Shown: positions 1-8,505 of the stretch, one piece after another
Layout of the letters: each line of letters starts with the position of its first letter
Numbering within the stretch: position 1 is the stretch's first letter
Assembly: GCF_019972155.1 (NCBI RefSeq)
Contig: NZ_BOVL01000004.1
Coordinates: 1 to 64,000, forward strand
Length of the DNA: 64,000 bases
Direction of reading: 5' to 3'
DNA from: Bradyrhizobium sp. RD5-C2
GTDB taxonomy: Bacteria > Pseudomonadota > Alphaproteobacteria > Rhizobiales > Xanthobacteraceae
Position numbers and translations under genes: made by a program
The notes under the pieces: generated by a model
The model's input: only the letters and a program-made list of their open reading frames with translations
Database searches by the model: none
What the model was told of the DNA's origin: nothing

Positions 1-29
1 TGGCAACCCGCTTGACGAAGAACACAGTC

Positions 30-127
30 GCTGAGGAGCCGCGTAGCGGCGTCTCGAAGGATCGACGGCCCGGCTGGTGGCCGTGCATCCTTCGAGGCTC
101 GCTCCGCTCGCACCTCAGGATGACGGG
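30..127. repeat. Interspersed palindromic repeat, family A, copy 1
   Basis: This non-coding stretch downstream of the acetyltransferase has the outline CTGAGGAGC...CTCGAAGGAT...ATCCTTCGAGGCTCG...CACCTCAGGATGACGG. Its two halves are approximate inverted complements, so the transcript would fold into a long hairpin. A related copy lies at 22372-22487. Such elements are widespread between genes in Bradyrhizobium-type genomes. It may also act as a terminator for the minus-strand gene that ends at 155. Confidence 0.75.
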
Positions 128-154
128 ATTGGCAGTCGGCCGAGGGCACCTCTA

Positions 155-688
155 TTAGGCGGCCGCAGCCCCGCTGATCTTCTTCCAATAGATCATCGTC
201 CCGGTGAGGCCGCCATGCGGCTTTAGCGCGTAGTCCGGGATGATGCCGCTGAGCCGAAAGCCCTGCTTCTCGTAAAGCGGCGCGGCGCCGTCGTCGACGG
301 CGGTGTCGAGCACCAGCAGCGTGCGGCCGTGCGCGATCGCCAGTTGCTCGGCGGCGCGCAGCAATGCGGTCGCCGCGCCGCGGTTGCGGTGGCTCACGCG
401 CGTCATCATCTTGGCGATCTCCGCGCGGTGCGGCTGGTTCGGCGGCAGCTTCAACAGCAGCGTCACGGTGCCGATCAGGCTGTCGCCGTCGAACGCGCCG
501 AGCACGACTCTTTCCCCGCGCGCGGCGGCGGCGAGCGAATCCCGCCAGAACGCCTCGGCGTCATCCGGCGCCAGCGGATGCATGAAGCTGACGGAGCCAC
601 CGCTGGCGACGGTCTCAATCAACAGCTCGCTGAGCGCGCGGCGAATCGCTGGCCCGTCCTCGAGCGGCTTGATGGAAAACGGCGACAT
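155..688 (-). CDS. GNAT-family N-acetyltransferase
   Basis: This 177-residue protein has the shape of a single GNAT domain. An acceptor-binding N-terminal half is followed by the acetyl-CoA pyrophosphate loop around residues 98-110 (RNRGAATAL, a variant of the R/QxxGxG/A motif) and a C-terminal strand with LYEKQGFRLSG, typical of motif B. It should transfer an acetyl group from acetyl-CoA to an amine. The substrate cannot be told from sequence. It begins 3 bases after the stop of the XRE-cupin regulator gene, so the two are probably co-transcribed and the regulator may control it. The ATG at 688 is the only sensible start. Confidence 0.85.
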   Translation of the reverse strand: MSPFSIKPLEDGPAIRRALSELLIETVASGGSVSFMHPLAPDDAEAFWRDSLAAAARGERVVLGAFDGDSLIGTVTLLLKLPPNQPHRAEIAKMMTRVSHRNRGAATALLRAAEQLAIAHGRTLLVLDTAVDDGAAPLYEKQGFRLSGIIPDYALKPHGGLTGTMIYWKKISGAAAA

Positions 689-691
689 GCA

Positions 692-1258
692 TCAGCTCCG
701 GGCCAGGGCGACCACGTAGGTGCAGCCGGCGTTGGTTTCGTTGGCGAAGGTGGTCTCAGCGGGCGGCCCGAAGCCGAGGCAATCGCCGCTCGCGAGCGCA
801 TGGCGTGCGCCGCCTTCGGTGATGACGAGGCTGCCGCTCAGCACCCAGACCAGCTGGCGGATATGGGCGTAGGACGAAGCGGGCAGGGTCACGGATTGCT
901 TCGGCGGCATGTCCACCCGCACTAGCTCGACCGGATGATCGGGACGGCTGAACACCTGCCGGCGCAGATAGCCGGTTTCCGGATCGCTCCAGACCGGCTG
1001 GGTGGCGGCGCGCGATAGCCGCTCGCCCTGGCCTTCGGCGCGCAACATCAGCCCGGCCAGGGTGAGGTCGAAGGCCGACGCGAGTCGCACCAGCACGACT
1101 GCGGTCGGGCTGACCTCGACGCGCTCGATCTTGCTGATCGTCGCCTTCGAGACGCCGGAGCGGTCGGCAAGCTCGGCCAGTGACCAGCCCCGGCCGTCGC
1201 GCTCCAGCCGGATCCGCTGCGCCAGGCGCTGGCTCAGATCGTCTATCAAAGTATCCAT
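692..1258 (-). CDS. XRE-family regulator with C-terminal cupin domain
   Basis: The protein has 188 residues from the ATG at 1258. An N-terminal helix-turn-helix of the Cro/XRE type covers roughly residues 12-66 (LAELADRSGVSKATISKIER). A cupin sensor domain covers about residues 110-185. This layout is common in regulators that sense small ligands, such as SutR/PuuR-like proteins. The reading frame is open further upstream to 1336, but the 1258 start is preferred because a good promoter lies directly before it (1259-1293), which would give a leaderless message. The acetyltransferase gene follows after 3 bases. The ligand is unknown. Confidence 0.85.
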   Translation of the reverse strand: MDTLIDDLSQRLAQRIRLERDGRGWSLAELADRSGVSKATISKIERVEVSPTAVVLVRLASAFDLTLAGLMLRAEGQGERLSRAATQPVWSDPETGYLRRQVFSRPDHPVELVRVDMPPKQSVTLPASSYAHIRQLVWVLSGSLVITEGGARHALASGDCLGFGPPAETTFANETNAGCTYVVALARS

Positions 1259-1293
1259 ATGTCTATTATAATAGAAATTCCGGTTCCGATCAA
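1259..1293 (-). promoter_or_regulatory. Leaderless sigma-70-type promoter with overlapping palindromic operator for the XRE regulator
   Basis: Read on the minus strand, TTGATC (1288-1293) is separated by exactly 17 bases from TATAAT (1265-1270). Six bases later the ATG at 1258 begins, which places the expected transcription start at or next to the start codon. The -10 box lies inside the perfect 14-bp palindrome TCTATTATAATAGA (1262-1275), a natural binding site for a dimeric HTH repressor. The palindrome also creates a TATAAT on the plus strand, pointing to secG, but with only a weak -35. Confidence 0.6.
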
Positions 1294-1461
1294 GCCTCGG
1301 ACTGATGCCAACGGCACCGCTTGAGATGTCGGCCATTGCGACTATCTCGGGGGTGACAATGCCCGGTCCAATCGTGTAACAGGGCGCGACTTCACGAAAA
1401 ACCGCAAAGCCGATAGCGCCGTTTGTCTGGCCGCTTGGCGGCTTGTGACGGAAGGCTTGCG

Positions 1462-1851
1462 ATGCAGACTGTCGTTATCATTATCCATCTCATGATCGTC
1501 GCCGTCATGATCGGCGCAGTGCTCTTGCAGAAATCCGAAGGCGGCGGCCTTGGCATGGGCGGCGGCGCCGGCTTCATGTCGAGCCGCGGCACCGCGAATC
1601 TGTTGTCGCGAACCACCGCGATCCTTGCGGCCGGCTTCTTCCTCACCAGCCTGTTCCTGTCCTGGTATGCCGGCTACGACCGCAAGCCGAGCTCGATCAT
1701 CGGCACCGGCGCACCGGCGCAGACCCAGCCGGCCGGCGGCACGCCGCTGACGCCTCCGACCTCCGGCGGCATCCTCGATTCGCTGAAGAAGACCGACGAG
1801 CAGCAGGGGCAGCAGGCTCCGAGCGGCCCGCAGGCACCACGGTCGCAATAA
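1462..1851 (+). CDS. secG: Preprotein translocase subunit SecG
   Basis: This 129-residue inner-membrane protein is the small accessory subunit of the SecYEG translocon. The first membrane segment covers residues 2-22 and ends in LLQKSEGGGLG, the SecG hallmark. A Gly-rich loop with a second conserved patch (FMSSRG near residue 38) follows, then a second membrane helix at about 54-72. The C-terminal tail, rich in Pro, Gly and Gln, is longer than in E. coli and usual in Rhizobiales. The ATG at 1462 puts the first helix at the N-terminus, so the open frame upstream is not used. It precedes pyrG in the same direction. Confidence 0.93.
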   Translation: MQTVVIIIHLMIVAVMIGAVLLQKSEGGGLGMGGGAGFMSSRGTANLLSRTTAILAAGFFLTSLFLSWYAGYDRKPSSIIGTGAPAQTQPAGGTPLTPPTSGGILDSLKKTDEQQGQQAPSGPQAPRSQ

Positions 1852-1863
1852 AGCAGGGGCGCC

Positions 1864-1892
1864 ATGCAGGATGCAGCGCTGGCATCCTGCAT
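1864..1892 (+). terminator. Strong hairpin after secG
   Basis: Perfect 11-bp inverted repeat: ATGCAGGATGC (1864-1874) and GCATCCTGCAT (1882-1892) with a 7-base loop, starting 13 bases after the secG stop. There is no U-run behind it, so it could be a Rho-assisted terminator or an mRNA-stabilising 3' structure. Confidence 0.5.
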
Positions 1893-1945
1893 CCGAAACC
1901 CCCATTAATGCTCTGAAATCGCTCTCAGTTTAACGTAACCCACAG

Positions 1946-1991
1946 CCCGGTGATTTGTTTGCCGGGAACAGCCGATTCGTTTTGCGAATCG
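1946..1991 (+). promoter_or_regulatory. pyrG leader hairpins
   Basis: Two short perfect hairpins sit in the 5' region of pyrG: CCCGG/CCGGG (1946-1950 with 1962-1966) and CGATTCG/CGAATCG (1973-1979 with 1985-1991, loop of 5). They end about 27 bases before the start codon. A regulatory role in pyrimidine control is speculation; only the inverted repeats are observed. Confidence 0.25.
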
Positions 1992-2012
1992 CAGGAAGCG
2001 GCTTAAAGGTAA

Positions 2013-3650
<1,638 letters not shown>

Positions 3651-3669
3651 GCCGCCATCGCCTGCGCCG

Positions 3670-4335
3670 TTACACGACGGCGCAGTCCTCGCTGGCCCGG
3701 CTTTCCTTCTTGATCGGTGAGACACCTGCATCGGCCGCGGGAGTGACGTCGCGCGTGATCAGCTTGTATTGCGGGCGTCGCGTCAGCCGGTAGACCGCGG
3801 CGGGCGGCACGTTGAGGATGGCGCGATCGACCAGCGTGGCGCGCAGGCCGAGCCGGTCGAGGATCGGCCGCGGTATCGGGCAGCGCATGCCGTAGGTGAA
3901 TTGATAGAATGCGCCGCCGGGACGCATGTAGCTGAAGGCGCCGCTGACGATCGAGATCACCTTGCGCGGCGACATGTTGAGCAGCGGCAGTCCACTGACC
4001 ACGGCGCCGACCGGCGCGCCCTCGTACAGCCGCTCCGAAGCCAGCCGCGCAGCGTCCATCCACAGCACGCGCGCGCCGGGAAAGCGGAGCTGCAGCAGCC
4101 GCATGAAATCCGAACCGTATTCGATCAGCGTGAGATCCTGCTGGCGCACGCCGCGCTTCAGCAGCTGATAGGTGAAGGCGCCCGTTCCAGGACCGAGCTC
4201 CAGCACCGGACCGGTGTTGGCGCTGATGTCGCGCGTGATCAGTTCGGAGAGCGCTGTGCCCGAGGGCGCGATGGCGCCGACGCGGCCGGGGGCCGCCATC
4301 CACGCCGTGAAGAAAGACAGGAGATCATGTGCCAT
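3670..4335 (-). CDS. Rhizobial-type phospholipid N-methyltransferase (class I SAM methyltransferase)
   Basis: The protein has 221 residues from the ATG at 4335. LELGPGTGAFTYQLLKRGV (about 45-63) is SAM motif I, with an acidic-loop motif (LTLIEYGSDF) after it. The order VSGLPLLN, then a GGAFYQFTYG patch and NVPPAAVYR near the end, matches the Sinorhizobium-type PmtA family that methylates phosphatidylethanolamine towards phosphatidylcholine. Bradyrhizobium has several such enzymes, so whether it adds one methyl group or all three is uncertain. It follows the histidine kinase gene by 103 bases, and that gap holds a direct repeat also found before the response regulator gene. Open frame further upstream is not used. 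Confidence 0.75.
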   Translation of the reverse strand: MAHDLLSFFTAWMAAPGRVGAIAPSGTALSELITRDISANTGPVLELGPGTGAFTYQLLKRGVRQQDLTLIEYGSDFMRLLQLRFPGARVLWMDAARLASERLYEGAPVGAVVSGLPLLNMSPRKVISIVSGAFSYMRPGGAFYQFTYGMRCPIPRPILDRLGLRATLVDRAILNVPPAAVYRLTRRPQYKLITRDVTPAADAGVSPIKKESRASEDCAVV

Positions 4336-4406
4336 TGGGATTCCCAGCAAAGTGTCGCAGCGCCGCGACTCGATTGCGCGGCGCGATCTCTTCTTTGCGG
4401 GGTCTG

Positions 4407-4423
4407 CATTGCGACAACATTGC
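4407..4423 (-). promoter_or_regulatory. Putative response-regulator box upstream of the phospholipid methyltransferase
   Basis: CATTGC-GACAA-CATTGC: two CATTGC half-sites 11 bases apart, about one helical turn, the usual arrangement for OmpR-type regulators. It lies 72-88 bases upstream of the methyltransferase start. The copy at 6621-6637 differs in only one of 17 bases and has the same orientation relative to its gene. Confidence 0.5.
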
Positions 4424-4438
4424 GCGATGTTGCGTGTG

Positions 4439-5818
4439 TTACGATGCGAATGGTGCCGGCGGTAACGTGAGACGGAAGCTCGCGCCGCCCTTCGGTCCGT
4501 CGAGCACGGAGACGTGACCGCCATGCAACCTTGCGATCTCGCGCACCATGTTGAGTCCAAGGCCGGCGCCGCGATCGAGCGGCGCGAGCCGGTAGAATGG
4601 ATCGAAGATCCGTGTGCGCTCGTCCTTCGGAATGCCGTCGCCTTCGTCTGACACGTCGACCGTCGCGGCGCTGCCGACATGGATGGTGATGGTGCCGCGG
4701 CGGCCGCCATGCTGGATGGCGTTCTGCACGAGATTGGTCAGCGCGCGCTCCAGCGCGGCGCGGTCGCCCAGCGTCTCGACCCGATTAGTTGCGGTCTCAA
4801 GCGACAATTCGTAACCGGCTGCGATCGCGAGCGGCGCGAGGTCGGCGGCGACGCTGCGCGCCACCGCGACGAGATCGACGCGGCCGAACGGATTGCGACA
4901 CTGATCGAAGCGCTGGATGTCGAGCAGCTGCTCGGCGAGCGTCGCAAGCCGCGCCGAGTCTTCGAGCAGGTGGGTCTTCTCCGGTCCCGGCGGCAGCGAC
5001 TCCAGCCGCGTGTTGAGGATCGCGATCGGCGTGCGCAGTTCGTGCGCGGCATCCGCGACGAAACGCTGATGGTGCGAATAGCCGTCGTCGAGCCGTTTCA
5101 GCGCGTCGTTGACGGCGCTCACCAGCGGCGCGACTTCGAGCGGCAAATGGTCAGCCGACAGCCGGCTGCCGCGTTGGCGGAAGTCGATCCGGCGGGCCTC
5201 GTCAGACGCGGACTCGATGCCGGCAAACGCGCGCCGCACCACCATCGGCGTCGCGATGAAGGTGGCGCACGCCATCAGCAACAGGCCGGGCAGGGTAGAG
5301 CCCAGGCACGTCGCCGCCATTACCAAGAGCGCCTTGGTTCCGGTCATCCGGCCTTGCGTCGCGGTGAGAATCTGGACGTTTCCGGCATCCGTGTTGACGC
5401 GCTTCAGCCGCGCCGCCGGTTTGCCGGGGCTGTCCTCCAGCATCTGGTAACCGAGCCGCGCCTGGCTGATATGATCGAGGGCATTGCCGATCCGCGCGAA
5501 ATCGGCCGGCACGTCGCCTTCGGAGAGCGTGTGTCCGTCGCGGTCCCGCACGGCGAACCAGAGATCGGGAATCTCGGCGCGCAGCTTGTTGAGATCGTCG
5601 GTCGGACGCAGCATGAGTTCGCCCTGCGCGTTGCGCGCGACGGCCGATTGCACGACGTCGATGACGCGATCTTCATCCCGATTGACCAGCAGGAAGCCCG
5701 AGGCCCACAGTGCGCCAAGCACCGTGAGCACGAGGCCGGTCAGCAGGGCAGCCTGCAGTGCAACCAGGCGCCAGCTCAGTTGCGAGTGCAGGCAATAGTG
5801 ATCGGCGGGTTCGCTCAT
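4439..5818 (-). CDS. Sensor histidine kinase
   Basis: This 459-residue inner-membrane sensor kinase has a first membrane helix at residues 18-45, a periplasmic domain of roughly 110 residues, a second helix at about 163-193 and a HAMP-like linker. The HisKA domain has its phospho-acceptor H259 in AAHELRTP. The HATPase domain has an N-box (NLVQNAIQHG), G1 (DEGDGIP) and G2 (GAGLGLNMV). The ATG at 5818 overlaps the stop of the response regulator (ATGA), showing tight operon structure. The signal is unknown. Its likely target set includes the methyltransferase gene just downstream. Confidence 0.93.
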   Translation of the reverse strand: MSEPADHYCLHSQLSWRLVALQAALLTGLVLTVLGALWASGFLLVNRDEDRVIDVVQSAVARNAQGELMLRPTDDLNKLRAEIPDLWFAVRDRDGHTLSEGDVPADFARIGNALDHISQARLGYQMLEDSPGKPAARLKRVNTDAGNVQILTATQGRMTGTKALLVMAATCLGSTLPGLLLMACATFIATPMVVRRAFAGIESASDEARRIDFRQRGSRLSADHLPLEVAPLVSAVNDALKRLDDGYSHHQRFVADAAHELRTPIAILNTRLESLPPGPEKTHLLEDSARLATLAEQLLDIQRFDQCRNPFGRVDLVAVARSVAADLAPLAIAAGYELSLETATNRVETLGDRAALERALTNLVQNAIQHGGRRGTITIHVGSAATVDVSDEGDGIPKDERTRIFDPFYRLAPLDRGAGLGLNMVREIARLHGGHVSVLDGPKGGASFRLTLPPAPFAS

Positions 5819-6489
5819 GATACCTGCTTCAGCAGGTAGCCTACGCCCCGGATGCTGTGGATTTCGACGCCGGCATCGGAGTCGGCAAGCTTGCGCCGTA
5901 GCCGCGAGACGTGAGCGTCGAGCGCGTTCGACTGAATCTCTTCCTCGAAATTGTAGACGGCTTCCTCGAGCGTCCCGCGCAGCACGGTGCGGCCCATCCG
6001 GCGCAGCAGCGTCTCCAGCACCAGCAGCTCGCGCCGCGGCAGCTCGAACGGGCGGCCATTGACGCTGGCCTCGCGATGGCTGCAATCGAACGCTATGCGG
6101 CCGGCCTTGATGATCTCGAACTGCACGCCGGCGGGACGGCGCAGCACGGCGCGCAGCCGCGCCAACAGCTCCTCGACTGCGAACGGCTTGGCCAGATAGT
6201 CGTCGGCGCCGCTGTCGAGGCCGGTGATGCGGTCGGCGAGGTCGCCGCGCGCCGTCAGCACGATGATCGGAACGCCGGCGGCCTTGGCGCGCAGCTTCGG
6301 GATCAGCGTGAGGCCGTCGCCGTCGGGAAGCTGGCGGTCGAGCAGGACGGCGCCGTGCACATCGGCGGAAATAGCTTCCTCGGCCTCGGCAAGGGTCGGC
6401 ACATGATCGACGACCATGTCGTAGCCCTTCAGCGCCTGCGCCAGCGCCGCCGCCATTTCGGCCTCGTCTTCAACCAGCAGTATCCGCAT
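5815..6489 (-). CDS. OmpR/PhoB-family response regulator
   Basis: This 224-residue two-domain regulator has a receiver domain at residues 1-115, with the acidic pocket E7/D8, phospho-acceptor D51 (VLLDRQLPDG) and the KPF lysine near 101. A winged-helix DNA-binding domain follows at about 130-222, ending in SIRGVGYLL, which is diagnostic of the OmpR class. It is the first gene of the two-component operon and overlaps the kinase by 4 bases. A CATTGC direct repeat 132-148 bases upstream suggests autoregulation. Confidence 0.95.
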   Translation of the reverse strand: MRILLVEDEAEMAAALAQALKGYDMVVDHVPTLAEAEEAISADVHGAVLLDRQLPDGDGLTLIPKLRAKAAGVPIIVLTARGDLADRITGLDSGADDYLAKPFAVEELLARLRAVLRRPAGVQFEIIKAGRIAFDCSHREASVNGRPFELPRRELLVLETLLRRMGRTVLRGTLEEAVYNFEEEIQSNALDAHVSRLRRKLADSDAGVEIHSIRGVGYLLKQVS

Positions 6490-6620
6490 GTGCTTTTGGG
6501 TCCAGATCCCGTACGGCCGGTGCTAAAGCGCTATGAGGCGCGCCTTAGCCACTTGCTTGAGCATGCCCCATTTCGGAAAGCCGCTTCGCACCTTTCCGGG
6601 GACATGCTTTGGGCAAGTAA

Positions 6621-6637
6621 CATTGCAACAACATTGC
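6621..6637 (-). promoter_or_regulatory. Putative autoregulatory response-regulator box
   Basis: CATTGC-AACAA-CATTGC, the near-identical partner of the box at 4407-4423, upstream of the response regulator gene. The intergenic region is divergent: the NIPSNAP gene starts at 6747 on the other strand and could also be affected. Confidence 0.5.
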
Positions 6638-6746
6638 GGAAATGGCCGCTTCCGACCAGCAGGGGTGCCATGTCGTCGCCCCCTCAAGACAGTCTGGAAC
6701 CCGCTGGCTATAACCGCCCGTACAACTGGATCTGGGAGGACTGCCA

Positions 6747-7073
6747 ATGATCTACGAGACCCGCGTCTATCGCTGCCTGCCGGGCCGGCTGCCGGCGCTG
6801 CTCAAGCGCTTCGAGACCATTACGCTGAAGCTCTGGGACAAGCACGGTATCAGGCAGGCCGGCTTCTTCACGACGCTGGTCGGCGAATCCAACCAGGAAC
6901 TGACCTATCTGCTGGCCTGGGAATCGCTCGCCGAGCGCGAGAAGAAATGGACCGCGTTCACGACCGATCCGGAATGGATCACCGCGCGCGCCAAGACCGA
7001 GGAGGACGGCCAGATCGTTCTCAACATCGTCAACCAGCTGTTGGTGCCGACGTCGTTCTCAGCGGTCAAGTGA
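6747..7073 (+). CDS. NIPSNAP-family protein
   Basis: This 108-residue protein has a ferredoxin-like dimeric alpha-beta barrel typical of the NIPSNAP family. It begins IYETRVYRC, then has a KLWDKHGI segment and LTYLLAWESLAEREKKW, features the family shares. Bacterial members have no agreed biochemical role. A clear Shine-Dalgarno sequence (GGGAGGA) sits 7 bases before the ATG. It is divergent from the response regulator gene and converges with the PAAR-like gene. No neighbour suggests a pathway. Confidence 0.8.
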   Translation: MIYETRVYRCLPGRLPALLKRFETITLKLWDKHGIRQAGFFTTLVGESNQELTYLLAWESLAEREKKWTAFTTDPEWITARAKTEEDGQIVLNIVNQLLVPTSFSAVK

Positions 7074-7129
7074 TGCGGTAGCGATCGGGGCGCGATGACG
7101 AGGCCTCGTCGCGCCCGGTCACCGGGCAG

Positions 7130-7477
7130 TTATTGCGGGCAGCCCGAGGTCTGATCGCCCTGGGTCACCATCGGCTTGCCGTTGATGAAGACGCCGTGGC
7201 TGCCTGAGGTCGTCTTGCCGCCGCAATGCGTGCGGTCGCCCATCACCACGGCCGGCTTGCCGTTGATCAGGACGTTGGGCACGCCCTCGACCAGCGCGCC
7301 GCCATTGCTGGTGGTGTCGCCGCTGCGCGCGGCCGGCTTGCCGTTGACGGTGACGCCGGCGGCGCCGCCGGTGACGACCCCGGGCTGGCTGCTGGTCTGG
7401 CCACAAGCCAGCCCCGACATCGCCGAGAAGGCGACGACAGCTCCGATCACGGCCGAAATGCGCATTTCATTCCTCAT
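7130..7477 (-). CDS. Exported PAAR-domain-like protein
   Basis: The protein has about 115 residues from the ATG at 7477; ATG 7465 or GTG 7532-7534 are alternatives. An N-terminal hydrophobic segment (ISAVIGAVVAFSAMSGLA) looks like a Sec signal. A Cys follows, but the lipobox is poor. The rest is built of PAAR-like strands: GVTVNGKPAARSGD, VLINGKPAVVMGD and VFINGKPMVTQGD, with Cys and His residues (THCGG, SGCPQ) that could bind metal. PAAR proteins normally cap type VI secretion spikes and carry no signal peptide, and no T6SS gene is seen here. The call rests on motif resemblance. Confidence 0.65.
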   Translation of the reverse strand: MRNEMRISAVIGAVVAFSAMSGLACGQTSSQPGVVTGGAAGVTVNGKPAARSGDTTSNGGALVEGVPNVLINGKPAVVMGDRTHCGGKTTSGSHGVFINGKPMVTQGDQTSGCPQ

Positions 7478-7632
7478 TGGGAATCCGTTCCGCGCCAGTC
7501 TATAGGGGCGGTTGGGGCAGGATTGTGATAGCACGGCGCACCCACGGCGTCAGCGCAACCCCCTCATCGTGCGGGATGGCTTGATCCATCCCCCGCGGGA
7601 TTGCATGGTCGCCGGCAAAAGGATGCAGCATT

Positions 7633-8490
7633 TTGACCAATCAGGTTTCCGCGGCCGCCGCCGCGCCGATCGTTGCCGTCGGATCGGCCAAATTCGGCAA
7701 TGCCTTGCCCATCTCGATCATCGCTGGTCCCTGCCAGCTCGAGAGCCGCGAACACGCGCTCGAAGTTGCGTCCGCGCTGAAGGAGATCGCGGCTAGGCTC
7801 AAGATCGGCCTGGTGTACAAGACCTCATTCGACAAGGCGAACCGCACCAGCGCGTCGGCCGCGCGCGGCATCGGGCTGAAGCAGGCGCTGCCGATCTTCG
7901 CCGAGATTCGCAGTTCGCTCGGGCTGCCGGTGCTGACCGACGTGCATGAACCCGACCAGTGCGCTGAGGCGGCGCAGGCGGTCGACGTGCTGCAGATCCC
8001 GGCCTTCCTGTGCCGGCAGACCGACCTCCTGCTGGCTGCGGCTGCGACCGGCAAGGTCGTCAACGTCAAGAAGGGCCAGTTCCTGGCGCCATGGGACATG
8101 ACCAACGTGGTCAGCAAGATCACCGGTGCCGGCAATGCCAATGTGCTGGTCACCGAGCGCGGCGCATCGTTCGGCTACAACACGCTGGTGTCGGACATGC
8201 GCGCGCTGCCGATCCTGTCGCGCACCACTGGCGCGCCCGTGATCTTCGACGCCACCCATTCGGTGCAGCAGCCGGGCGGCAAGGGGACTTCGTCGGGCGG
8301 CGAACGCGAATTCGTGCCGGTGCTGGCGCGCGCGGCGGTCGCGGTCGGCGTCGCCGGCGTCTTCATCGAGACCCATCCCGATCCGGATCACGCGCCGTCG
8401 GATGGCCCCAACATGGTGCCGCTCCGCGATTTCGAATCCCTCGTCAAGCGGCTGATGCAGTTCGACGCGCTCGCCAAGACGGCAGCCTGA
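7633..8490 (+). CDS. kdsA: 3-deoxy-8-phosphooctulonate synthase (KDO8P synthase)
   Basis: This 285-residue cytoplasmic TIM-barrel enzyme condenses arabinose-5-phosphate with phosphoenolpyruvate to KDO-8-phosphate for the LPS inner core. Visible family patches are [10 protein letters not shown] near residue 30, [12 protein letters not shown] at about 58-70, [17 protein letters not shown], and [11 protein letters not shown] with the catalytic-site residues near 200. The start is a TTG at 7633; no closer ATG keeps the N-terminus. An MFS transporter gene follows after 15 bases. Confidence 0.95.
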   Translation: MTNQVSAAAAAPIVAVGSAKFGNALPISIIAGPCQLESREHALEVASALKEIAARLKIGLVYKTSFDKANRTSASAARGIGLKQALPIFAEIRSSLGLPVLTDVHEPDQCAEAAQAVDVLQIPAFLCRQTDLLLAAAATGKVVNVKKGQFLAPWDMTNVVSKITGAGNANVLVTERGASFGYNTLVSDMRALPILSRTTGAPVIFDATHSVQQPGGKGTSSGGEREFVPVLARAAVAVGVAGVFIETHPDPDHAPSDGPNMVPLRDFESLVKRLMQFDALAKTAA

Positions 8491-8505
8491 CGGGGTGACG
8501 ACGAC

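Noticed and set aside
303..925. Long plus-strand open frames opposite the acetyltransferase and XRE genes
   Set aside because: They mirror well-supported minus-strand genes in high-GC DNA. Their composition (Arg, Ala, Ser-rich) is typical of antisense frames, with no domains or binding sites.
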